Below, one piece after another: positions 16,526 through 25,771 of a stretch of 47,149 nucleotides of DNA. The stretch comes from Priestia taiwanensis. GTDB taxonomy: Bacteria; Bacillota; Bacilli; Bacillales; Bacillaceae_G. The position numbers and the translations under genes are program-made. Where the stretch lies: assembly GCF_014638355.1 (NCBI RefSeq), contig NZ_BMFK01000009.1, positions 1-47,149 of the forward strand, written 5' to 3'. Each line of letters opens with the position of its first letter. Positions within the stretch are counted from its first letter, which is position 1. The notes under the pieces were generated by a model, which worked only from the letters and a program-made list of their open reading frames with translations, had not been told where the DNA came from and ran no database searches.

Positions 16526-17308
16526 ATGCAAATAAACATGATAAAAACCTGGATTTTATGCATATGTATCTTTACGCTTACACCACAACAAGGACTAGCG
16601 GACGAACAACCAACTCATTCAAAGCGGATTGTCACAAATCCAATTTCCTTACATTCATTTCAACATTCTGGCTTATATAATGAAGCAGAAATACAGAGCG
16701 GCAAAATTGCCTACTTAACATTCGATGATGGACCAAATAAATATACGAAACAAATTCTACATATTTTACAAACAAAGCAAGCGAAAGGAACATTCTTCTT
16801 AGTCGGATCCAATATTCAGAAACATTCACAAATCGTCCAAGAAATTGTCTCTGAAGGACATTATATCGGTCTACATAGTATGACCCATGATGCTAAAATA
16901 TTGTATAACGGCAACGCAAACAATTTATTACACGAAATGCGTGAAGTACAAAACCTCGTGGCACGTACAGCTCATGTCGATACGAATCTTATACGAGTTC
17001 CCTATGGCAGCATGCCTTACTTAAAGCAACATTATCGCGATGACATCGTCCTCTCTAACTATAAACTATGGGACTGGACAATCGATACATACGACTGGCG
17101 TGACAAAAATCGTCCAAATACCATTATTAACCGTGTCAAACAACAAGCAACCAAGCCAGTTGAAGTCATCTTAATGCACGATCTCCACATTACTGTGGCA
17201 ATACTACCGACAATTATTGATGTGCTACAAGAAAAAGGATACAAACTTGTCACATACCACCCAGCACACCACATTCAGGTAAACTTTTGGAAAGACCACC
17301 GTCTGTAG
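16526..17308 (+). CDS. Secreted or membrane-anchored polysaccharide deacetylase (NodB family)
   Basis: Starting at the ATG of 16526, preceded by AAAGGAGG, gives 260 residues with a typical signal peptide (hydrophobic core about 5-20). An in-frame start 15 codons earlier has no ribosome site. NodB motifs are TFDDGP, HSMTH (motif 2), RVPYG (motif 3), WDWTIDTYDW (motif 4) and LMHD (motif 5), so metal-binding Asp-His-His and catalytic residues are present. It probably removes acetyl groups from peptidoglycan or another surface glycan; the exact substrate cannot be told. It is monocistronic between tagO (divergent) and a symporter. Confidence 0.88.
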   Translation: MQINMIKTWILCICIFTLTPQQGLADEQPTHSKRIVTNPISLHSFQHSGLYNEAEIQSGKIAYLTFDDGPNKYTKQILHILQTKQAKGTFFLVGSNIQKHSQIVQEIVSEGHYIGLHSMTHDAKILYNGNANNLLHEMREVQNLVARTAHVDTNLIRVPYGSMPYLKQHYRDDIVLSNYKLWDWTIDTYDWRDKNRPNTIINRVKQQATKPVEVILMHDLHITVAILPTIIDVLQEKGYKLVTYHPAHHIQVNFWKDHRL

Positions 17309-17415
17309 TACACCAGAACCAATTTTCCACCCTAGAAAAACACTCCTACACAACGTATAATAGAAATCTGCTGTCAAAAAACATGTAGAAAATTATATAT
17401 GAAGGAGGAACAAAT

Positions 17416-18636
17416 TTGTTAAAAGCTTATCGATTCCCCATTATTTTAGTGACTTCTATCTTCATCGGAGGAATAATTGGTCATTATATGGGCACAGATG
17501 CTGTACATCTGAAGCCATTTGGGGATATTTTCTTAAACTTAATGTTCACCGTTGTAATTCCACTAGTATTCTTTAGCGTTGCATCAGCAATCGCAAACAT
17601 GCAAAGCTTACAGCGTCTAGGTAAAATTATGTCTAGTATGATGGCTGTATTCATTTTCACAGGACTTGTTTCGGCTATATTCATGATTGCCGTTGTGAAA
17701 ATCATTCCACCAGCAGCGGGTGTAAACATTGAATTAGTAACACCCGAAACAACTGAAAACATCTCAGTTGCTGATCAAATCGTTGGTATCTTTACTGTGT
17801 CTGATTTCACACATTTATTATCGCGACAAAATATGTTAGCACTTATTTTCTTCTCAATTTTAGTTGGTATTTCCACAACGATGATGGGTGAAAAAGGAAA
17901 ACCATTTGCGAATTTTTTAGAATCAGGTGCAGAGGTTTTCTTACGAATTGTATCAATGATTATGTATTACGCACCAATCGGGTTAGGTGCCTACTTTGCC
18001 GCATTAGTAGGTGAATTCGGACCATCCTTACTCGGCACATATGTACGTGCTGCATTAATATACTATCCTATTTCATTACTATATTTTTTCGTTTTCTTCA
18101 CAATCTTCGCTTTTATGGCAGGAAAACGAAAAGGTGTAAATGTATTTTGGAAAAACATGTTCTCTCCAACAATTACATCACTCGCAACATGCAGTAGTGC
18201 TGCATCAATCCCAGCGAATTTAGAAGCAGTAAATAAAATGGGTGTCCCAAAAGACGTGAATGAAACGGTTGTCCCACTCGGTGCCGTTCTGCACAAAGAC
18301 GGTTCTGTATTAGGCGGAATCTTAAAAATAGCTTTCTTATTCGGTGTATTCGGCATGGATTTCTCTGGTACATCAACACTAGTGAGTGCTATTATCGTTG
18401 CAATCCTTTGCGGCACGGTAATGGGTGCAATTCCAAGTGGTGGGATGATTGGTGAAATGTTAATTATTTCACTATATGGATTCCCCCCAGAAGCACTACC
18501 AATTATTGCTGCAATCAGTACCATTATCGATCCACCAGCCACGATGCTAAATGCAACAGGTGACAACGTATGTAGTATGATGGTTGCTCGTCTAATAGAA
18601 GGAAAGAATTGGTTAGAAAATAAAATGATAATGTAA
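17416..18636 (+). CDS. Dicarboxylate/amino acid:cation symporter (DAACS family)
   Basis: The 406-residue membrane protein starts at TTG with GGAGGAA upstream. It has about eight hydrophobic spans and two re-entrant hairpins marked by TCSSAASIPANLE and by AISTIIDPPATMLNATGDNV, the substrate and sodium site of glutamate/aspartate/C4-dicarboxylate carriers. It imports acidic amino acids or dicarboxylates with Na+ or H+. Relatives include GltP, GltT and DctP; the substrate is not decided by sequence here. A terminator follows directly. Confidence 0.9.
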   Translation: MLKAYRFPIILVTSIFIGGIIGHYMGTDAVHLKPFGDIFLNLMFTVVIPLVFFSVASAIANMQSLQRLGKIMSSMMAVFIFTGLVSAIFMIAVVKIIPPAAGVNIELVTPETTENISVADQIVGIFTVSDFTHLLSRQNMLALIFFSILVGISTTMMGEKGKPFANFLESGAEVFLRIVSMIMYYAPIGLGAYFAALVGEFGPSLLGTYVRAALIYYPISLLYFFVFFTIFAFMAGKRKGVNVFWKNMFSPTITSLATCSSAASIPANLEAVNKMGVPKDVNETVVPLGAVLHKDGSVLGGILKIAFLFGVFGMDFSGTSTLVSAIIVAILCGTVMGAIPSGGMIGEMLIISLYGFPPEALPIIAAISTIIDPPATMLNATGDNVCSMMVARLIEGKNWLENKMIM

Positions 18637-18644
18637 GCACCTAT

Positions 18645-18675
18645 CCTCTCTATTAAAAAATAGAGAGGTTTTTTA
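18645..18675 (+). terminator. Terminator of the symporter gene
   Basis: CCTCTCTA (18645-18652) pairs with TAGAGAGG (18661-18668), 8 bp with an 8-base loop, followed by a run of T residues. Confidence 0.85.
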
Positions 18676-18778
18676 TTTTTAACACATATTTTTCTCTTTT
18701 TGCTATATATAATGTGGATAGAAATACAAACCAAAATATTTCTATCACATATACTACTAGAAAAAAGGAGGAATAAAA

Positions 18779-19462
18779 ATGGCTATTATTATCATTGACC
18801 CTGGACATGGTGGAAGTGATAGCGGCGGTACTGGAAACGGATTAGTCGAGAAGAATTTAACGTATACAATTGCTGCAAAAGTACAAAGCTATCTCCTTAC
18901 CTACTACCAAAGCGCCGATGCACGCGTAACACGCTGGTCTGACACATATGTAAGTTTAGATCAGCGTTGTCAAATCGCCAATAATGCAAACGCTGATTTC
19001 TTCCTAAGCATCCATATTAATGCTGGTGGTGGCACTGGATATGAAGATTACATCTATAGTGGCCTCTCTTCCACAGGTCCAACAGCTCAAAAACGAGATA
19101 TTTTCCATAACGCAGTCGTGCCTGTTCTCCAAAAGTACGGCTTAAAGGATCGCGGCAAGAAAAAAGCTGACTTCTATGTTCTACGAAAAACAAACATGGA
19201 TGCTATTCTTACTGAAGCAGCATTCATCGACACTACATTTGATGCAAACCTAATGAAGAACGAAACATTCTTAAATGACTTAAGCGCTGCATATGCACGA
19301 GGAGTCGCAACAATTCTCGGACTGAAACCAGTTCAACCACCATCCTCTCCTATTTATGACATAATTGTTGGTGGATTCTCTGAAGCAGATGTAGATGATG
19401 CACTAAATAAGATACAAAGTGCATTTCCAGGTTGGTATATGTATAAGAAAAAACGTGAATAG
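18779..19462 (+). CDS. N-acetylmuramoyl-L-alanine amidase (Amidase_3) with C-terminal SPOR-like domain
   Basis: The 227-residue protein begins at once with the catalytic domain: IIIDPGHGGSDSG with the first zinc His, the Glu in GLVEKNLTY, FLSIHINA with the second zinc His, and ILTEAAFID with the catalytic Glu. It cleaves the amide between MurNAc and the stem peptide. A short tail (about residues 190-222) resembles a SPOR peptidoglycan-binding domain. No signal peptide is present, which is unusual outside endolysins and mother-cell-acting enzymes. Ribosome site AAAGGAGG. The gene stands alone and could be a sporulation amidase or prophage-derived. Confidence 0.87.
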   Translation: MAIIIIDPGHGGSDSGGTGNGLVEKNLTYTIAAKVQSYLLTYYQSADARVTRWSDTYVSLDQRCQIANNANADFFLSIHINAGGGTGYEDYIYSGLSSTGPTAQKRDIFHNAVVPVLQKYGLKDRGKKKADFYVLRKTNMDAILTEAAFIDTTFDANLMKNETFLNDLSAAYARGVATILGLKPVQPPSSPIYDIIVGGFSEADVDDALNKIQSAFPGWYMYKKKRE

Positions 19463-19509
19463 AAATAGTGAAAAAGGAGATGTATATACATCTCCTTTTT
19501 CACTATTTC
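19462..19509 (+). terminator. Perfect 48-bp palindromic terminator after the amidase
   Basis: The 24 bases from 19462 are the exact reverse complement of the 24 bases ending at 19509. It begins in the amidase stop codon. The central part forms GGAGATGTAT/ATACATCTCC with a TTTTT tract. It should terminate transcription from both sides; its length is greater than needed for a terminator. The rest of the gap to tagA (19510-19690) is AT-rich with nothing recognisable. Confidence 0.8.
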
Positions 19510-19690
19510 CGAATTTCACTATATTTTATAGAAAATACATACATTTAACAGGTATTTAAAAGAATGTTGCTTAAATTTGATACAGCATGTTCTTTCTAAT
19601 GAAAAGCGATACAACTAAGAAAAAATGCTTACTATATCATTATGTGGAAGTTACGAATAATATAGTAAATAAACACACCTTTATTAATAC

Positions 19691-20428
19691 TTATCTATTC
19701 TTTCTTCGTCTCTTTTCTTTACGCACCTCTAACACGAAACGTGGTAATGCCAACATACGGCGCCAACGTGAGGGTTGCTTAAATAAACGATATAACCACT
19801 CTAAATGAAGATTTCGCCAAATTTTCGGAGCACGCTTCATTTTGCCAGCAATACCATCAAAACTGCCACCTACACCCATAAAAACCCCTTTTTCCACCAT
19901 ATGAAGATGATGGTGAATCCATTTTTCTTGACGCGGTGCACCTAGTCCTACGAAGATAAAGTCAGGCTCCGTTTCTTGAATTTCTTTAATAATACTATCA
20001 TCTTCCCAATCGAAGAATCCATGATGATATCCGGCAATACATACATTCGGATAATCATGACGAATACGCACAACTGCTTGTTCAAGAACTTCTTCTTTCG
20101 CACCTAGCATATAAATACTACGCTTTGTTTCGTTTGATGTGCGTAATATACCAAGAAGTGTATCGTAACCTGACACCCGCTCTGGAAGTGGTGTTCCAAG
20201 CATCGCTGCACCTTTGACAATACCAATACCATCTGCTGATACATAATCAGCTTGTTGAATAAGTTCACGGAACTCTTCATTCTCTCGTGCCAACATCACA
20301 ATTTCTGGATTTGCTGTGATAATAAATTTCTTCTCGCCTTTATTAGCATATTCACATAGCTTTGCAATAAATTCTGCTAGTGTTGTATATATAAATGATA
20401 CCCCTAATACATCGATCGTTTTCTTCAT
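19691..20428 (-). CDS. tagA: N-acetylmannosaminyltransferase TagA (GT26, WecG/TagA/CpsF family)
   Basis: The 245-residue protein shows GT26 landmarks: ITANPEIVMLAREN near residue 38, the catalytic Asp in YVSADGIGIV near 66, FVGLGAPRQEKW near 158, and GVGGSFDGIAGK near 186. It adds ManNAc to the GlcNAc-PP-undecaprenol made by TagO, completing the wall teichoic acid linkage disaccharide. A basic C-terminal tail (residues about 220-245) probably docks it to the membrane. A long inverted repeat lies directly before its ribosome site. Confidence 0.93.
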   Translation of the reverse strand: MKKTIDVLGVSFIYTTLAEFIAKLCEYANKGEKKFIITANPEIVMLARENEEFRELIQQADYVSADGIGIVKGAAMLGTPLPERVSGYDTLLGILRTSNETKRSIYMLGAKEEVLEQAVVRIRHDYPNVCIAGYHHGFFDWEDDSIIKEIQETEPDFIFVGLGAPRQEKWIHHHLHMVEKGVFMGVGGSFDGIAGKMKRAPKIWRNLHLEWLYRLFKQPSRWRRMLALPRFVLEVRKEKRRRKNR

Positions 20429-20795
20429 TTCTTTCCACCAACTTAATGAAATTTGACATGATTATCTTATCATATCAAATTTCATTTCTATTGAATACTA
20501 TTCCCACTATGCTCCAATTAAGATTTACTACAAAAAAACTAATTGCTTCTCAACCCTCATAATAGTAAGTCACAAAATTACCATGCACTCTCATAATTAT
20601 TGTACCTTAATTTACTAGACATACTCTATCAATCTATTATCAATAATGTTGAGCTTGTTTTATATTATTCAAAATAAACATATGAAAACTTCCCTATTTA
20701 CTCATCATATATTTTCAGAAATACTCTATAATATTATTTTCCAAAAAAAGTGGCTATAATGGATAGATACGCTATTACGTAAGAAAGGACCGAAG
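20429..20795. other. Divergent intergenic region tagA / ywqB
   Basis: This 367-base, very AT-rich gap holds the inverted repeat near tagA (20445-20486). Near ywqB it holds TATAAT at 20755-20760 and an alternative TATAAT at 20727-20732, both possible -10 boxes without clear -35 boxes. No small gene is supported. Confidence 0.5.
20445..20486 (-). promoter_or_regulatory. 18-bp inverted repeat in front of tagA
   Basis: The arms 20445-20462 and 20469-20486 match over 18 bases with one difference, which becomes a U-G pair in the tagA transcript; the loop is 6 bases. It ends 17 bases before the tagA ATG and abuts its ribosome site. It has no following U-run, so it is unlikely to be a plain terminator; an operator or an RNA element are the alternatives. 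A -10-like TATGAT lies inside one arm. Confidence 0.6.
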
Positions 20796-22412
20796 ATGAT
20801 TATGTTACAAAAGCAATTAAACAAAGACCAATTGCTTCAATATACCGCTTCTTGCATCGAAACACTAGATCCCCATAACGAGTATGATCGCCATCGTTTC
20901 CAAAGTGGATTACAACTTTATCGTAAAGGGCATGTCTATAATGTGTCTATTGATGAAGGGCTGATTGAAGCAACAGTCGAAGACGATGCTGAAATCATAT
21001 CTGTCTCTATTGATTTACTAGACTATGATGAAAATAGATGCGATTGCTTCGAAACAGAGAACTGTGAGCATATGTTAGCTGTCCTATTCTATTGCGCTTC
21101 TAGTTACGGGGCAGTTGGAGATATCTTGAGCATGTGGAAACAACAAGAGAGACCTACCATCGTAATGAAAGGACTTCAAAGAGCAAGTTCACTCTTACAA
21201 CGAACAACGTATCAAGAGGAAGATTTAGATAGTTGGTTCCGTTACTTCGATGAACAATATGACAAATATGTGAAGGGGTTACAATCTTCTTACTATACGA
21301 AAAGAATATCCCATACCATTTATTATGAATATTACAAACCATTAGAAGCACGAGCACCAAAAAAAGGAGTGTTAAATGGGATGTTTCGCCTCCATGCACT
21401 TCTATTTTCAGTGGAAAAATTATTTGAATCATTTCAAAAGGAAAATAATTCATCCTTCTTCAATACAAATACATTACGTCAGCACATTGATACTTTCGTA
21501 GAGGATCTTGAATATACAACCTACAACGTTGCGAAGACACTTCTTCCAAACGAGCATCAGGCATCATTAAAACGAATAGAAAAACAACTGGACATCGTCT
21601 TATCAACTAGCGGCGAGCACTTTGAACCTGCCTTCGATATGTATCGTTTAGTATGGACAAGACTGCTTCATCCACGAGGTTTCACGAAAGAAAGAGTAGA
21701 AGGATTATCAGTACTTCTTCAAAAAGGTGTAAAAGGAGAACAACTCCATTACGAATTATGTCACCTTCACTTCCTACTAGGTAATGATAAAGCAGCTATA
21801 GAGCAACTCGATATGCTGCAGGAGCTGCCATTCTATATTCTTACAGATTGGATTCTATATCTAGATGAAAAACATGAAGACGAACGTATTCAAAATTGGC
21901 TATTACATTGGTATCAGGCCATACAAAAGAAACTCCCTCATACAAGTTATTATGAGGCGAAGAAGCTCATAATGCATCTTTTACCATTATATGAAGAGCA
22001 TATGAAAGAAGGATATGACACCATCTTACAAGAGCTCCTTCCATTTAGTTACGTGTATTATTGTGATTATGTCATCGACAACAAGCAATATCGCACATGG
22101 GCAGAACTCCAAATGCTTGTGAAAATGGATCCCTTTTATGAAGCAGCGGAATACGTCAAAATTGTAGAAAAACACGATCGTGAGGCGCTAATTCCACTCT
22201 ATCATTACTGGATTACGCACTACATTTCAATGAAGAACCGCCCTAGCTACAAGCAAGCGATTCGTTACTTAAAGAAGTTGCGTACTATCTATCGAAAAGA
22301 GAAGCGATTGTCAGAATGGGAAGTATATGTTAAACGGCTTTCAGCTACTCATTCTCGTCTCCGTGCATTCCAGGAAGAATTAAAGAAAGGAAAATTAATA
22401 GATGATAACTAG
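20796..22412 (+). CDS. ywqB: SWIM zinc-finger protein (YwqB-like)
   Basis: The 538-residue protein has one clear domain, a SWIM zinc finger with ligands C82, C84, C90 and H92 (CDC-x5-CEH). The remaining 430 or so residues are predicted mostly helical, with LHFLLGNDKAAIEQLDML-type repeats that resemble TPR-like arrays. SWIM fingers bind DNA or proteins. The next gene, for an SNF2 ATPase, overlaps this one by 11 bases, so the two proteins probably act together. The ATG at 20796 has AAAGGA upstream; an ATG two codons later is possible. The function is unknown. Confidence 0.85.
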   Translation: MIMLQKQLNKDQLLQYTASCIETLDPHNEYDRHRFQSGLQLYRKGHVYNVSIDEGLIEATVEDDAEIISVSIDLLDYDENRCDCFETENCEHMLAVLFYCASSYGAVGDILSMWKQQERPTIVMKGLQRASSLLQRTTYQEEDLDSWFRYFDEQYDKYVKGLQSSYYTKRISHTIYYEYYKPLEARAPKKGVLNGMFRLHALLFSVEKLFESFQKENNSSFFNTNTLRQHIDTFVEDLEYTTYNVAKTLLPNEHQASLKRIEKQLDIVLSTSGEHFEPAFDMYRLVWTRLLHPRGFTKERVEGLSVLLQKGVKGEQLHYELCHLHFLLGNDKAAIEQLDMLQELPFYILTDWILYLDEKHEDERIQNWLLHWYQAIQKKLPHTSYYEAKKLIMHLLPLYEEHMKEGYDTILQELLPFSYVYYCDYVIDNKQYRTWAELQMLVKMDPFYEAAEYVKIVEKHDREALIPLYHYWITHYISMKNRPSYKQAIRYLKKLRTIYRKEKRLSEWEVYVKRLSATHSRLRAFQEELKKGKLIDDN

Positions 22413-25146
22413 AACGAATATGACGTTACATAGTCAATTTTTAGAAGAAGACGGCGTGTTCATTTGGGCGGAAGAAGCAGACGGTCATCTTCTACCTCCT
22501 TCGTCATGGAAACATCATGTCTTCATGTGGCATGATGCAAGTTGTTACGGTTCATTTGTTGAAGAAGTAGAACAAAATAACATGCAAGGTGTCCTGCTCC
22601 CCCCACATCTTGCATTTGACTTCTTTGGTACAGCACCTGAAAATAAATTGGTTCACATCCACTGGGGAAAAGATGCCGATTACTATCGTTATACACTAGC
22701 ACCACTCATCGAAGAGTACCGTGAAGGAAACGTTATCCCTTCGATGTCAGACTGGATAAATGATACGATGAGTTGGCGAATCATGGATTACGATATTGAT
22801 GATCCTCTCCTACAACGTTGGCTTTCGTATGCTGTTGAACATGCATGCAAAGAGGATTATATACATACGGAAAAGTGGGAACGGATTAAACATTTACATA
22901 CCTACACATCTTATGCCAAAGCACAACTGCAAACAGCTGTTGATGAGGAGGATTGGCTTACAAAAATCGGTTTATTAGAAGATGATACACCGTTTACTTT
23001 CAGCCTCTCACTCGATGAACCGCTTGAAAATAGTAACTATTGGCGCCTAACCCCATTTCTTCATGATAAACGAAAGCGCAACTACTCATATGCATATGAT
23101 GAGCGAAAGAAGCTACCAAAAAGATGGGAAGAATACCATGACCGTATTATGCGCACCTTCGAAGGATGGGGAAATATCGCTCCATGGCTAATAGAAAATG
23201 GTACATGTAAACACGAAATAACGGAACAAGAAGCATGGACATTTTTAACTGAAACGAGCGAGAAGCTACTCGATGCCGGAATTGACATTCATCTTCCCTC
23301 ATGGTGGCAAGCCCTGAAGCAATCTCGCTTATCATTAAAAGCGAAAGTAGCATCGACAGGCCGTGCCCCTTCCTTTGTTGGCATGAATACACTCGTTCAA
23401 TTTAACTGGCGCATTTCTACGCAAGATATTGAATTATCAGAAGATGACTTTCACCAGTTAGTCGATGAAAATCGTCGCTTACTGAACATTCGAGGACGCT
23501 GGATTAAATTAGACCCAGCATTTATACAACAAGTAAAAACAATGATGGATAAAGCCAATAAAGAAGGGCTTCATTTCAAAGATATTTTGGAACAAGAATT
23601 CGCGAAGAAAGAACAAGAAGAGGGCGTTGAGACACCAGTCATTATTGAGTTAGATGACTACTACTCAAAGCTAATGAAACGGTTAACGGAGATTAGTGAA
23701 GTACCACCTGTTCAAATACCGGAAAGCTTACAAGCAACACTTCGTCCATATCAACAGAAGGGGATTGAATGGATGCTTCACTTGAAGCAACTTGGCTTCG
23801 GCGCATTATTAGCAGATGACATGGGACTTGGTAAGACGCTACAAACCATTTCCTATTTCTTATATGCGAAAGAAAATGGCTTACTCGACGGTCCATCTCT
23901 TATCATTTGTCCAACATCGGTACTTGGAAATTGGCAAAAGGAAATGGAGCGTTTCGCACCTAGTTTAAACGTTCATCTCCATTACGGAGCAAATCGTGCG
24001 AAAGGTGATGACTTCCCAGGTTCCATTAAACAAACAGATATCATCTTAACATCATACGCTTTAGCACAACTAGATCAAGAAGAGTTCCAATCATATACAT
24101 GGAACACCATTTGTTTAGACGAGGCACAAAATATTAAAAATGCAGATACAAAACAATCGAAAGCCATCCGTTCTTTCCATGCACATCATAAAATCGCACT
24201 AACAGGAACACCTATGGAGAATCGCTTAAGTGAATTATGGGCAATCTTCGATTTCTTGAATCCTGGCTATTTAGGATCACTCCCTGCTTTCTCACGACGT
24301 TTCGTCTCACCAATCGAGAAAGATCGTGATCAAGAGACGATTGAACAGCTACAACGTTTCATTCAGCCATTTTTATTACGTCGAACGAAGTTAGATGAAG
24401 ACGTTGCACTAAACTTACCGAGTAAGCAAGAACAGAAAGAATATTGTGCATTAACGGTTGAACAAGCATCTCTTTATGAACAGCTTGTACGTGATACTGT
24501 TGAGAAAGTAGAAACGTTATCTGGTATTGAACGCCGCGGTTATATTTTGATGATGCTTAATAAGTTAAAACAAATTTGTAATCATCCCGCACTCTATCTA
24601 AAAGAAGAAGAACCACAAGACGTAATTTCACGTTCTAACAAAATGGAGACTGTTCTTGAATTAATCACAAACATCCAAGAGAGGAACGAGAGCTGTCTTA
24701 TCTTCACCCAATACATCCAAATGGGCGAAATTCTTCAAACATTGTTAAGCGAACAAACAGGGCAAGAAGTATTGTTCTTAAACGGTAGCGTTCGTAAGCA
24801 AGAACGCGATTCCATGATCGAACGCCTTCAAAGCAATGATATTAAAATTCTTATTCTCTCACTAAAAGCTGGTGGAACTGGTTTGAACTTAACTGCTGCA
24901 AATCACGTTATTCATTTTGATCGTTGGTGGAATCCTGCTGTCGAGAACCAAGCAACAGACCGCGCTTATCGTATCGGACAAACGCAATTCGTCCATGTGC
25001 ATAAGCTCATTACCACCGGCACACTAGAAGAAAAAATTGATGACATGTTGGAGAAGAAGCAAGCATTAAATAACGCTATCATTACAAGCGAGCAGTGGAT
25101 TACCGAGCTATCAACACAAGAATTAAAAGAATTGTTAGGCGGTTAA
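22402..25146 (+). CDS. ywqA: SNF2/SWI2-family ATPase (YwqA-like helicase-related protein)
   Basis: The 914-residue protein has a unique N-terminal half with a bacterial SNF2 accessory region (DUF3670-like, about residues 250-400). The C-terminal half is the ATPase: Walker A DDMGLGKT, LICPTSVLGNW, the DEAQ-type box LDEAQNIKN, LTGTPMENRLSELW, then the helicase C lobe with LSLKAGGTGLNLT and the QATDRAYRIGQ motif. SNF2 proteins translocate on double-stranded DNA without unwinding it. The start overlaps ywqB, with AAAGGA before it. Family relatives in bacteria include RapA-like enzymes and parts of defence systems, but this gene pair is a conserved Bacillus chromosomal locus. Confidence 0.93.
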   Translation: MITRTNMTLHSQFLEEDGVFIWAEEADGHLLPPSSWKHHVFMWHDASCYGSFVEEVEQNNMQGVLLPPHLAFDFFGTAPENKLVHIHWGKDADYYRYTLAPLIEEYREGNVIPSMSDWINDTMSWRIMDYDIDDPLLQRWLSYAVEHACKEDYIHTEKWERIKHLHTYTSYAKAQLQTAVDEEDWLTKIGLLEDDTPFTFSLSLDEPLENSNYWRLTPFLHDKRKRNYSYAYDERKKLPKRWEEYHDRIMRTFEGWGNIAPWLIENGTCKHEITEQEAWTFLTETSEKLLDAGIDIHLPSWWQALKQSRLSLKAKVASTGRAPSFVGMNTLVQFNWRISTQDIELSEDDFHQLVDENRRLLNIRGRWIKLDPAFIQQVKTMMDKANKEGLHFKDILEQEFAKKEQEEGVETPVIIELDDYYSKLMKRLTEISEVPPVQIPESLQATLRPYQQKGIEWMLHLKQLGFGALLADDMGLGKTLQTISYFLYAKENGLLDGPSLIICPTSVLGNWQKEMERFAPSLNVHLHYGANRAKGDDFPGSIKQTDIILTSYALAQLDQEEFQSYTWNTICLDEAQNIKNADTKQSKAIRSFHAHHKIALTGTPMENRLSELWAIFDFLNPGYLGSLPAFSRRFVSPIEKDRDQETIEQLQRFIQPFLLRRTKLDEDVALNLPSKQEQKEYCALTVEQASLYEQLVRDTVEKVETLSGIERRGYILMMLNKLKQICNHPALYLKEEEPQDVISRSNKMETVLELITNIQERNESCLIFTQYIQMGEILQTLLSEQTGQEVLFLNGSVRKQERDSMIERLQSNDIKILILSLKAGGTGLNLTAANHVIHFDRWWNPAVENQATDRAYRIGQTQFVHVHKLITTGTLEEKIDDMLEKKQALNNAIITSEQWITELSTQELKELLGG

Positions 25147-25187
25147 AAAAGGGCAAGCCAGTTAGAAGTAACTAGCTTGCCTTTTTT
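25146..25187. terminator. Bidirectional terminator between ywqA and vanZ-like gene
   Basis: A 13-bp stem with one mismatch (25152-25164 with 25169-25181) and a 4-base loop is flanked by A6 on the left and T6 on the right, so it can end transcripts of both convergent genes. Confidence 0.88.
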
Positions 25188-25231
25188 GTATGGAAAGTGG
25201 CTTCTCCAACAACCTTACGAAACTAAACAAC

Positions 25232-25711
25232 CTAACTTCCTTTCTTCCGCACCAATATAGAACGTAAGAAAATAGCTGTTATACCACCGAACACATCTAT
25301 CATTACGTCTTGAACTAATGGTGTACGATCGCCTGTGTACATTTGATGTAGTTCATCTAAAATAGCATAAAGGATGATGGCGATAAAGGTAAAAAGCATC
25401 GCTTTCTTTCTTGATATACCCACATTCTCTAATGCACGAAACAAGAAAAAGCCTAATAAAAAGAAGATACTGAAGTGAGCACCTTTACGGATAAAGAACT
25501 CAATAAAACCTGCTACACCGATACTTTCTATACTAATTTCTTTTCCCGCATAATCAAAAGAAACAAAATCCAGTTTCTCTTTTACCCATTCTTCACTCAC
25601 ATAATTTCCAATAGAAGTACGCATATCTTGCTTTTGATATGGCTGGTTTGAAAAATGAAAAATAATTGCTGCGATAAAAATCACAGGCAACAACGCTCGG
25701 AATTGTTTCAT
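25232..25711 (-). CDS. VanZ-family integral membrane protein
   Basis: The 159-residue protein has four hydrophobic spans. It has the VanZ-type signature FFIRKGAHFSIFFLLGFFLF near residues 72-91, followed by ILDELHQMYTGDRTPLVQDVMIDVFGG, the conserved D-E-x-x-Q plus R-x-x-x-x-D-x-x-x-D pattern. The family is named after a teicoplanin-resistance gene but most members have no known function. It lies downstream of fabZ with a hairpin between them, so it is probably transcribed separately or by readthrough. Confidence 0.82.
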   Translation of the reverse strand: MKQFRALLPVIFIAAIIFHFSNQPYQKQDMRTSIGNYVSEEWVKEKLDFVSFDYAGKEISIESIGVAGFIEFFIRKGAHFSIFFLLGFFLFRALENVGISRKKAMLFTFIAIILYAILDELHQMYTGDRTPLVQDVMIDVFGGITAIFLRSILVRKKGS

Positions 25712-25730
25712 ATTCTATTTAACTCCTAAA

Positions 25731-25762
25731 AAGATAAAGACTATCTGTTGGAAGATAGCCTT
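25731..25762 (-). terminator. Hairpin terminator after fabZ
   Basis: On the minus strand AAGGCTATCT pairs with AGATAGTCTT around a 6-base loop (one G-U pair), followed by a U-rich stretch TTATCTTTTT. It lies 10 bases after the fabZ stop codon. Confidence 0.65.
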
Positions 25763-25771
25763 GTTGTATCG

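Noticed and set aside
18063..18734. A 223-codon minus-strand frame opposite the symporter gene
   Set aside because: It is a shadow of the hydrophobic plus-strand gene, which has a clear ribosome site, family motifs and terminator. The antisense product matches nothing I recognise.
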